Source: Tubulanus polymorphus (taxonomy: Eukaryota > Nemertea > Palaeonemertea > Tubulaniformes > Tubulanidae). Taken from it: 64,000 bases of DNA. The stretch covers positions 6,989,001 through 7,053,000 of the forward strand of contig NC_134031.1 in the NCBI RefSeq assembly GCF_964204645.1, in the 5' to 3' direction. A program made the position numbers and the translations under genes. Of this stretch, positions 35,036 through 44,645 are shown one piece after another. The stretch's first letter is position 1. Every line of letters begins with the position of its first letter. The notes below the pieces were generated by a model, which saw only the letters and a program-made list of their open reading frames with translations, was not told where the DNA came from and did no database searches.

Positions 35036-35044
35036 CTATTTATT
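35036..35044 (-). promoter_or_regulatory. TATA-like element of toxin-like gene copy 1
   Basis: AATAAATAG on the minus strand, about 25-30 bases upstream of the presumed start of the 5'-UTR exon. The other copy has TATAAAA in the corresponding place. Confidence 0.45.
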
Positions 35045-35479
35045 GTCTCAAATAAGCACCAGCCTGCTGGGATTCGTCAACCGAGAGATTAAATGGCGCT
35101 TGAATTATCAAAAAAATATTCATGATTTTTCATCGTAACATGTGTTAGAATGAGTATCAACAAGAAAATTAATTTAAAAAAGTTATTTGACGCCTGCGAA
35201 ATAAATGTAGAATTTCTGGGATAAGCTAATGTGGAATTGCGAATTTGAAATCGAAGTTCTAAGAAATTTGGGGAATTATGAGATTTGGCGATTGGGTAGA
35301 TGATACAGGTCTTCGACTGTAGTAGTGGTTTAATTTGTTTGATTGAAAATTCTCAATAATTGATCGCGATCTTGCGACCGATTTCATTTACTTTTGCCTC
35401 TAAGCTGGTCTGCAACTTGATTGCATCCATGGTTGTAGAAAGAGCTCTTCTGATGTCTGCTTCATCATGACTTTTAAGT

Positions 35480-36487
35480 TAATACAATAAACCATTTTAC
35501 AGTTGCTAGCCGCCATTTTGTTAGGGTACTTTTGTCCCGTATTGTTGGGTCATTTTTTTCTCTTTTTTAAAAACTATCCGTGATGTGTATTGTATCATAT
35601 TTCATCTGTCGATGGATGAATTTTGACAACTTCAGCAACATTCAAACCGCGTGAATCTCTAGTTTTCAGTTATGTAAAAATCATTTCTCAAATTTACAAC
35701 AATGCGACATGAGAGCGATATAAAAATCGGTGGTCAGTTTTTGCCGTGCGCATAGAAATCCAGGGTACTGAACTTTGAAGTTCGTTATTTTCAGAAATAA
35801 TTTTCTAAAAAATCCAAACATTTCAAGCACTGTGCGCATAAACGCACACTTTCAGGTGAACTTTGAAATTTTAAGATATCTTGCCTAGTTTTTTTCCTAT
35901 GGCACTTTAACTGCAGCGCGTGTATTGTCATTCCGAGATTCGGCGCTGTTTTCTTTGCGTGTATTTCAGTATATGGGTTTTATTTCTTCATTTTCACTAC
36001 ACTTGTCTCTACGGAAAATGGTTTTAATTGTTGGAATGACAATACACGCGCTGCAGTTAAAGTGCCATAGGAAAAAAACTAGGCAAGATATCTTAAAATT
36101 TCAAAGTTCACCTGAAAGTGTGCGTTTATGCGCACAGTGCTTGAAATGTTTGGATTTTTTAGAAAATTATTTCTGAAAATAACGAACTTCAAAGTTCAGT
36201 ACCCTGGATTTCTATGCGCATGGCAAAAACTGACCACCGATTTTTATATCGCTCTCATGTCGCATTGTTGTAAATTTGAGAAATGATTTTTACATAACTG
36301 AAAACTAGAGATTCACGCGGTTTGAATGTTGCTGAAGTTGTCAAAATCCATCCATCGACAGATGAAATATGATACAATACACATCACGGATAGTTTTTAA
36401 AAAAGAGAAACAAATGACCCAACAATACGGGACAAAAGTACCCTAACAAAGTGGCGGCTAGCAACTGTAAAATGGTTTATTGTGTTA
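35480..36487. repeat. 1-kb palindrome: two 455-bp arms, 98-bp spacer
   Basis: The left arm 35480-35934 and the right arm 36033-36487 are reverse complements with only scattered mismatches (for example TTTTTGCCGTGCGCATAG against CTATGCGCATGGCAAAAA). Arm ends read TAATACAATAAACC and GGTTTATTGTGTTA; the inner ends meet at CGCGTGTATTGTCATTCC. Such identity implies recent origin or ongoing gene conversion. The open frame at 35925-36176 is a by-product. It lies between the two divergent toxin-like genes. Confidence 0.9.
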
Positions 36488-37499
36488 CAGATCTACTTTC
36501 AATATTTACAGATCTACTGTGGGTTTTCATCGTTAACTCTACACAGAGATTCATTATTTCAGTTTACTGCAGTCATCAGATTCATTCTATATACATGTTT
36601 AGAAATATAATAGAACCCCCAAAAAAGTAATCTATTCTATATATCATGTACGTATAAAGCGTAAAGACTTATTTTATGCGTCATGTTGTTTCTGATTTTT
36701 TGGGAAGTTGGTATACGCCTAGATTTGAATAATCGGGATAGAACATACATGAATCACTCTAGATACTTTGGAATGTAATATCGTTCATTGACTACCATAT
36801 ATGCTAATTAGGGCGCCAGAACGCCGAACAAGCAAACGGATTTTCGGTGCGCCATTTTAGAAAATTCATTTTTCACATTTTCCCAACGACAATAAAACGT
36901 CAGACGAGGTTCCAAGTCGCACCCAAGCAGAAGGGCAGAATTTTTCGAGGCGACTTCAGAAAAGGGCCAATTGTACAGAGTATTCCGGGGCCCCAAAATA
37001 CCGAAATTCTTGATTTACGTGTGTCTTATTTCTGGATTCCTCTGCGTAATGCCGTACTTGCATGATGTCTATATTCAAATTTCATTCTGTTTTTGGAGTC
37101 TCGAGAGAATCTATCCCTTAATCAGAAAACGCCCATTAACTCGGCAGTTGTTCCGCCCATTGAATTCATTTTGTTTGTTTGTTCATTCTTGTTTAAGTAG
37201 ATCTTATATTGGTTTCCCAAGAGAAACCTTTATTGGATTCATGGAGGAATGTGTGTAGCCTATGAACAGTCTGTGGTTTCCCTGAATTTCAAATGGTCTC
37301 AAATGCACTGTATTGTCTCAATTGGACATTTACTTATTGTTGAAGGAATCTCGTTTTACGTAAATTCCATTTTTGACTATGTTCTTTTGATAAAAGAATT
37401 TTCTTTATTGTCAGATTTTTAGTTATTGACTTGGTTTTTCGATTTATCATTTCAATTGAGCTCTCCTAAATAATGGATGGAAAGTTTATTTGATACCAT
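36488..37499. other. Gap between the palindrome and toxin-like gene copy 2
   Basis: A possible MITE occupies about 36809-37000 (GGGCGCCAGAACGCCG at one end, CCGGGGCCCCAAAATACC at the other). No coding exon is recognised. Confidence 0.4.
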
Positions 37500-37735
37500 C
37501 ATTAGTAAACACCCTTATTTCATTTATCAAGTTTGGTTTTGAGGAAAAATAGGTCGCTTCATAATTAGTCTTTGAAAACCAGTCGGTTTTGCCGGTGGTC
37601 TACTAGACCCATTACCCTTAATATGTAAAGAAGACATCCTACTGATCACTAATCTATCACAAAGATTTATTCATTAACATAGATTAAATCATAAATATTT
37701 TATCATTTCGGAGGAACTATTTTCTGGACACACTG
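37500..37735. mobile_element. mariner-like MITE family F, copy 2, one end missing
   Basis: The right end GGACACACTG followed by TA, and the body (AATAGGTCGCTTCATAATTAG), match the reverse complement of the copy at 17249-17594. About 100 bases at the left end are absent. Confidence 0.7.
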
Positions 37736-37940
37736 TATATCATATACATATTGTTGTAAAGCAGTTAGAAAGTTAGATAAATTATAGCGACATAGAATTC
37801 CAAGCTGTGACTTAGGTGTTTATTTTAGTAATATTTAAAATACATAAAATATCTTAATTGAAAATGTAAAGCTTTCGCTTTCGTGCATACGTGAAAATTA
37901 CCCTCTGAAAAGCCGATTACATGTAAATAGAACATATCGC

Positions 37941-37947
37941 TATAAAA
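37941..37947 (+). promoter_or_regulatory. TATA box of toxin-like gene copy 2
   Basis: TATAAAA, about 30 bases before a 5'-UTR exon that ends at 38012 with CATTCAG|GTAAGTT. The UTR intron 38013-38122 ends one base before the ATG, the same arrangement as in copy 1. Confidence 0.65.
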
Positions 37948-38123
37948 TGACCGATTTCTACCAGTTTTTTTGTTGTTGAATCGTCATCGCATTCATACGT
38001 CTACTCATTCAGGTAAGTTCCCCAATAATCTAAACTCATTCGGAGTTTTGTCTCAGTTATAGATATTTCACTTCAGACGTTTGGTAATTCATCCCGGAGC
38101 CCTTTGTATGATACAATTTCAGA

Positions 38124-38655
38124 ATGTTTACCAAAACTCTTTTCGTTGCCTTGGCCGTTTTCATGGTCATTGGAGCCATTGCTGCTGAAGGTAAATATCA
38201 CTTGATATGTATCTACAGACCAATTTAATGTTGCAAGGTTCTTAGCCATCAATGTATTAGAATTTGGACAAAAAACACCCGGGCGTCTTATGGTCCGGTC
38301 CATTAAAAGTTCTAACAATTACTCACGATATGATGATATGATTTATTTTAAAGTACAAATTTTACAGAATCAATGAATAAGCAAATACATAAAAAATGTA
38401 ATAATATTAGATTAGACAAGATATCCCAAAAGACCACTAAACATTACGCACAAAATATGATTCGATTGGCTTCCGCGCGCTGCTCTATATAGCTGGCATA
38501 TTTCAATATGCATTATAGAAGTTGAAGTTGAAAAGAGAGGAATTCCATGTACCTGTAAAGTCAACGGCAAACGAGGAACCTGGTGGGTGATTGGTGGACC
38601 AGATCACAACTGCTGCAGTGGTAGCGGATTAGCTATTGGCAGATGTTGTTGGTAA
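38124..38655 (+). CDS. Cysteine-rich secreted peptide, sea-anemone-neurotoxin/defensin-like (copy 2)
   Basis: Exons 38124-38190 and 38519-38655, joined in phase 1, give a 67-residue precursor. The signal peptide (MFTKTLFVALA) is nearly identical to that of the minus-strand copy at 34900. A short Glu/Val pro-segment ends in KR. The mature part is 38 residues, opens GIPCTC, has a WWVIGGP core, and has six cysteines spaced C-x-C-x18-CC-x9-CC. Signal exons are far more alike than mature parts, the usual picture for diversifying venom or immune peptides. Three disulfides are expected. The cysteine layout differs from classical anemone toxins in the same way as copy 1, so the fold assignment is inference. 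Poly(A) signal at 38705-38710. Confidence 0.82.
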
Positions 38656-38704
38656 TCACCTAATATCATTGTTCAAAAAAGAAATGTTTGTTACATAGAA
38701 CGTG

Positions 38705-38710
38705 AATAAA
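38705..38710 (+). promoter_or_regulatory. Poly(A) signal of toxin-like gene copy 2
   Basis: AATAAA 50 bases after the stop codon, followed by a T-rich stretch. Confidence 0.6.
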
Positions 38711-39691
38711 CTGAATAATGAATATGAAATCTTCACTGTCTGATTCAAAATATTTCTCCTCTTGCAAGGGATTGGCGCTAGTCGAGGTAATCTCTTTCGG
38801 AAATTCAAAATTACTCGTGTGACGGGTGTCGTTATACATGAATTTTATCGTCAAAAAATATTTCCTTTATGACGAATAATCATGATGATACGTACGTACG
38901 TATTATACAGATGACGGAAAACAGATGAAAACAAAGCATTTAAATACTAGAAAATGATAAACAATGATCATAGGAAAATTGAAACTGTAAATATTGACTC
39001 GCGCTTATTCTTGACCTTTGAAGAAACAAGTGGAGCTCATTCATATTGGACCGATTTTTCAGAAAATGTTGTCGTCCCCCCGAGATCAACTCAATTCTAG
39101 TTTTACTTGTCAATTCAGAAAACGGATTCGTTGTACGTTTTGTTTTGCCAGTTTCACCAAGTTGAACAGCGTGGAGATTCTGTTTAGAAAAGAATCAATG
39201 AATATTCTTTGCGGACACGTTTATTTGAAGTTGGTATTACAATCAGTTGAAAACGCGTGTTCAGATGTTCTGTTGTTCTTAACAATGAATTATTGTCAGA
39301 AGAAAGAGGCTTATCTTTATAGTCTTCTTTGTTCAGGTTCAGTATTTTTTTGTCACGTTTTCTATTTTTGGAACAATCTTTCTGGGCAAAGTTTTGATAA
39401 TACGAAAGGATTTAGTTCAACACTTTAGGGGATAAATTCAGGCAATCGGATTTCAGAAATTTGAACAATACGAGTTGTGAAAAGGCGTTGTTGGACCAAT
39501 CACATTTAGATATATAGCATCGTTCATCTACTTCTATAGAGATACCTAATTTAAACGAAGAAAGCCAATGAGATTTGTACGCATATCTGATGAAATCGGT
39601 TAATGACAAATCACACTAATTAAGGGATGGGCCTAGATTTTGAATGCTATCAGTGTTTAGTGTCATCCGCCGCATTCAACATCACACGATC

Positions 39692-41172
39692 ATGAACGCG
39701 ATCAACATTTTCCTGGTCGGTGTTTTCTGTCTCGTCGCCGCCGCAGAGGTTTTCGCCGAGTTCCGTTTTCAACAATTCACTCGACTGCCAGAATGTTCGA
39801 TGGGCGACAAAAAGGGCGAGAAAAGCTCACAGAACTGGGCGAAAACAAACCGCGGGATCGCACACAGAAATATTCGCAGCGTCTTCGAGTGCGGAGCTGT
39901 TTGCATGAACGATCAGAAATGTTCGGCGATGTCGTTCGACGGAGGACAATGCTACCTCTATGACGTCTACATTGACAACGCAGCACCATCAATGGCAAAA
40001 CCAAATACTATAAGGTAGGTTCATTTACTATTTGCAAATTAAGCGCGAATTAAGCCTGAATTATAGGAGCCCGATAGCTATATACGAATTTAAAAGATTA
40101 AAAACGAAATTTATTTATCAACTTAATAATCAAAAACACAGAATAAACAGAACATTTAGTCGACTGGGCCCTCTAGGTCATGAGTTTCTTTTTGACTTCA
40201 CCGGTCAAATCATAGGAGCCCGATAGCTATATACGAATTTAAAAGATTAAAAACGAAATTTATTTATCAACTAAATAATCAAAAACACAGAATAAACAGA
40301 AAATTTGGGCGACTGGGCCCTCTAGGTCATAAGTTTCTTTTTGACTTCACCAGTCGTCCAGCGTCTTATATATATATTACATATTACAATATTTTGTACT
40401 TGTAATTAATAATGCTACTTCTTATTGTAATTTAAATCTGAAGTAGAAAAAAATTTTTATTTGATTAGAAAATTGTGTGTTTAATTTTTAGAATAGTGGG
40501 TTTTGATTGTATCACGGCAAGTTTCGATTTGGTTCCTTGAGAACACTAACGTTCATGTTTCTTAAGTAAATGCGCACAATGATTTTCTAAATGAGTACGT
40601 TTTTATTCCTTGTGTTTCAGAAGAGTAATGATGGACCAACCACCAGCGCCAGTAGCAGTAGTACTAACGCTATGACAACGGGTAAGTTTTTTGCCCACAA
40701 AAACTTAACTATCTACCAAAAAATATACAAGTTTTTAACTATGGGAAGCAAGCCACTCGTCCGCCCAGTCACATTTATAGCATGTATTCAGAACGATACT
40801 ATCTATGTTTTTATTTTTTCAGCTATTGCAATCGTAAAACCGAAATTGCGCAAACTTCGTTATTTCTTCGATTTCGAGAAAGTTGATACCGAACGCGGAA
40901 TCGTGTTCGGCGAGGAAGCCAATGTGACAGCGCGTGATATCAAACAAAACATCGTGAAACTTAAACTGGTCGAAGGGGTCGATGGCAGCCAAACTATAGC
41001 TTTGGCGAGTCCGATTCTTAATTTTGATTTCGGTGACGTAAACGATGAAATTGATATGAAAAATTACTCGATTTCATTTTCATTCCGTGAAAGCGGTGTG
41101 ATAGCGATCTACTTCAAGAAATACTTAATATTCCATCGCCAAGATTATCAAGTGCGTCAAATTTCCAGCTGA
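39692..41172 (+). CDS. Secreted PAN/apple-like domain protein
   Basis: The exon at 39692-40014 encodes a signal peptide (MNAINIFLVGVFCLVAAAEV, cut near residue 22) and a PAN/apple-type region with cysteines in LPECSMG, VFECGAVCMND, KCSAMSFD and QCYLYD. PAN domains bind proteins or sugars in secreted proteins. The chosen ATG gives a clean signal peptide; an upstream in-frame start would mask it. Later exons 40621/40626-40681 (Ser/Thr-rich linker) and 40822-41172 (a 117-residue domain, stop TGA at 41170) are in phase with each other. The first junction fits in frame only if the AG at 40624-40625 is used rather than the better one at 40619-40620, which would lead to a stop. The C-terminal domain is unrecognised and appears cut by a frameshift. 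Confidence 0.6.
40063..40355. repeat. 149-bp tandem duplication in the first intron of the PAN gene
   Basis: ATAGGAGCCCGATAGCTATA at 40063 recurs at 40212. The two units match over about 145 bp with few differences, including ACTGGGCCCTCTAGGTCAT in both. It is a recent local duplication with no coding meaning seen. Confidence 0.9.
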
Positions 41173-41404
41173 ACAATCGCTGATATATTTTATCGATCAG
41201 AACGTATTCAGAAAAATGAAATGGGTTTCGTTGAGATGCGTAAACGGGGATTTGTACGTTAATGATGGGCGTGTATCACACCGTCAAATCCATGATAAGG
41301 CGATAATCGTCGAGAGGAAAGCTGGCGATCCAATATTCCGTGTTGGTACAGTTTCTCGTCACGCTGTGATGGATAATCTTACATTAGAAGTCTGGTATTA
41401 TTGA
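41173..41404 (+). pseudogene. Out-of-frame continuation of the PAN-gene C-terminal domain
   Basis: After the stop at 41170-41172, a second frame stays open from before the stop through IDQNVFRKMKWVSLRC to a TGA at 41402-41404. Its ATG at 41216 opens 62 codons with beta-strand-like alternation (WVSLRCVNGDLYVNDG; LTLEVWYY). It reads like the rest of the same domain, displaced by one frameshift near 41140-41170. It may be a decayed end, a sequencing error, or a separate small product. Confidence 0.4.
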
Positions 41405-42656
41405 ACCGACAGCGAAGAAAACAAAAAAACATCAATATATAATTTGCAGATTACCGGTATGGTCGTTACGATAGGGTAAATATAAAATGTAAGAACAAGC
41501 CAGCGAGGACGGTACAAAGACAGCCGGTGCTTGTGTTATGTATCAACCTCAAGAGTTACAAAAGAAAAAAAAACAAAGAGAACAAGATAAAGAAAAGGGA
41601 ACAAAAACAAAGAGAACTTTAACTTCATTCAACATTAAACAATATCAGTTACAAGATGTAACCGATTTGGATGAATTAATAATTCAACAATATAAACATT
41701 CCACTCAATAAATGATAATATGCTATTTATCAAAAAAATTAGTTTTAGAATATTATTTAATTGGGTTACAAAAAGTGACCAGTTTGGAACAATATGATTA
41801 TGTAAATTTCGCACAATAAATCACTCTGATATGAATTGAAATGAATGAGTTTTGTATTTTTTTAATTCAGACTCAGTTCACTGGACTTGAGCTAGCCTTT
41901 TTACAGTTTCCTGGCACCTAACCGTGTTTTTGGGTATCCGCTGGGGTCCGCATAGTTGACTTTTTTCTCCCAATCTATTTTGACTATTTCGTTCGAATCT
42001 CTGGAGTAGATGTCACGGAGCCGCGGAAGGGACATGGTGAGAAATAATTATTATTTTTTTTCGTTCGAAGGTAATGTGTGACATGGTGATGGAGAAAACA
42101 TTTCTAGATAGCCTGTAGCGCGATCATTATCATTTTTTGTAGGTGAATTTTCAATAAACAATTGATAGAATCAGAATACATCGACCAAGAAATTACGAAC
42201 GTTAGTGAAATAAATCTAAACAGTTGTAGAACTAAACTGATTCATCAAACGCGGATTTGTTTGATAATGGAACCAGGATAATAGAGCGTTCAATACACTT
42301 GTGGAATTAACTTTTATATGTTTCACAATATATATCCGTTCAATGTCACCCATTCACTTCACTTCAGACAAATTTGACAAAAATTGTATTAGATTCTGCT
42401 TTTTTATCGTTCACATTCATATTCTAACATTTACATTTTACACCAGAGGGGCCGCGCGTCCCATATCATGATCAGGCCTTTTTAAATCGAAATTGTGATG
42501 AAAACACAAATGAGGGCTACTGTGTTTTTAATTTGATGATTTCTTTCAGAATTCTGGGATTCGGATCCGTACTCCAACTAATCAAAAAGTGGGCTTCCAG
42601 TATAATGCCGGTCCATGATAAGTCAGTATGGTCAATTACTTTAATTTACAATCTAA

Positions 42657-42700
42657 TATAATTACAATAACTATCTATGTAGATAGTTATTGTAATTATA
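42657..42700. repeat. Perfect 44-bp palindrome
   Basis: Two 20-bp arms (TATAATTACAATAACTATCT and its exact inverse) are separated by ATGT. It is AT-rich and could extrude as a cruciform. No element termini are recognised around it. Confidence 0.95.
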
Positions 42701-42887
42701 ATGATTCTAACGGATCATCATGCGTTAATTGAAATTTTCAGTTTCATAATATGTAGTTTTTTATGCTTTCTACAATTTTCAATCATCTTGATTAGTTTTT
42801 TTAAAAGTTATAGTGTGTATGGAAAAGGTGATTTTATTAGAGAAACGTTTTATTTCGTCGACCAGCCCTGATACAACTTAAAGGAGT

Positions 42888-43230
42888 AAGAGATAGAATC
42901 AACTGTATTTCACAAACCATAACTTATTATTTTGGCACCAACTCGATGTAGAATTCTACCAACACCAGCAAGAGAATGCTTGCTGTATTCCACAAACTTT
43001 TACTCAGTATTTGACACCAACTCGGTGGAATTTAACCGGTCTCAAATTTACCGCAGTAAGAGACAGAGTCTACTGTATTTCACAAACTCACTCATGACAC
43101 CAACTCGGGATGGAATTTTCCGTTCTCAACTTTACCGCAGAAACAGACGTGAGTCTACAAACTCTTACTCGGTATTTGACACTAACGCGGGGTAGAATGT
43201 TTCATGTCAAAACTTCACTGCAGTAAGAGG
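42888..43230. repeat. Diverged tandem repeat, about four units of 80-87 bp
   Basis: Units share GTAAGAGACAGAGTCTACTG, TATTTCACAAACTC and TATTTGACACCAACTCGG, with starts near 42888, 42967, 43054 and 43138 and a partial fifth at 43223. The units are clearly diverged, so the array is old compared with the 26651 array. Confidence 0.75.
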
Positions 43231-44645
43231 CCTTCTTATTCAAGGCTACGGTCACAGTTATTTCTTAATCATATGATGTACCCTATTTTGGGGGTGCGCC
43301 CCTCCCTGAATCAGACGCGCGGCCACTGCTAGATCCTCGTCACAATGTTTTTCAATCACAAACAGCCCCGTGCATTGACAGTACACTAGACACTAAACGA
43401 ATGATGATGTAACTTCAAAGTGAAGCGTCGGAATTCCATGAAAAAATCCCCTCGATATGTAGGCCTAGAAATATCGTTGAAGAAGAGAAACAAAATTCAA
43501 TTTCTCGGTACTTAGTAAGTTTGATCAAAAGTAAATTAGTATTTTTGAATTGTTTATTTACTCTGATCAAATGTATCATCCCCAAAATCTAGGGTGAATT
43601 ATGTCAGCACTTTTTTCTCTGATGAAATGAATTAATTGTTTGGATAGATTTTAGTCCTCAAAAGTAAAAGAAGCTTTGTGGCGTTTAATGCCGGTTGATA
43701 AACCCACGAAACTAAAAATGAAATGCCTTCCCTTATTCATGCCCCCCTAACAATAGATCTCAGGATTAAGGGTTAGGATTAGGATCAGCAGCCCCATCAT
43801 CATTCTCCACTTATAAACACTGTCCTCATTGATTTCCTGGCCCAAAATATGTTCCAAATGTGACCGGCCCGCTGTCAAGTACCGGTAACGAACCGTATTA
43901 TGGCGCCATCTGTCAATCCAGGAGGTTACAACAAATCTAAATCAAGGTCGTAGAGCAGAATTTTAGTTATTTACCCGCGAACACATGATTTTGTGAATAG
44001 AACGGGGTAAGTTATGATTTAGGGTCCTCGACTGTAAGTCCAAGGAAAAAACTAATCACTTAAAGCAAAGGCAAAGAAACTTCAGGAAAAAAAGTGGCAA
44101 GTAGAGGAAGTAAATGAATTGTAATTCAATTCAATTTAATTTATTCATTCATCATAATAGTAATCTGTACATACTAAGATTGTCAATGAATATAAACAAG
44201 GAAAAGAAAAGCTGCCAGAAACAAATGATGAAATGCAAACAAACAGATTGAAAAATATGATGACACATAACTATGATAATGGAGGCTGGAGCACCAAGTT
44301 GAGACAGATGATGCACCTGAGCGCTTAAGGCGCCATCTATACATACTTTACAACATTATTTACAATATTACTTACAAGCAATTTGTTAAAAGCATCTTCA
44401 CCCGTCAAGGGATTCGAACCCACTACGCTAAAGCTGTTTCCCGAACCCCTTGACCTCACGAGTCGTTGGAGTCGTTACTAGCCGACCAGAATCCGGTCGT
44501 ACCAATCACAGCGCTTGTAACAAACCGTCAGTAGACTTCTGTTGGTTTTCCCGTTAAATTGACAAATCAGCGAACGTTTTACCGAACAAGGAAGTATTTC
44601 GCAAATCGATATATGACGTCACGCGCAACAGCGCCAGTAATGAAA

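Larger units (their letters stand above)
41405..44640. other. Gap with satellite and palindrome
   Basis: It contains the perfect palindrome 42657-42700 and the 80-bp satellite 42888-43230. No coding exon is recognised. 44400-44460 holds a B-box-like GGGTTCGAATCCC on the minus strand inside a short hairpin. Confidence 0.5.

Noticed and set aside
35925-36176. 83-codon open frame
   Set aside because: It spans the spacer and one arm of the 1-kb palindrome; its sequence is explained by the repeat.
39018-39428. 136-codon open frame on the plus strand
   Set aside because: It starts at TTG, has no recognisable domain, no matching splice sites and AT-driven composition; it lies just upstream of the real PAN gene. 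A chance frame is more likely.
44395-44470. tRNA-like B box (GGGTTCGAATCCC) on the minus strand
   Set aside because: No cloverleaf or correctly spaced A box can be formed; it is a short hairpin in repetitive sequence. The same applies to GGTTCGAATCC at about 59808 and 62422.
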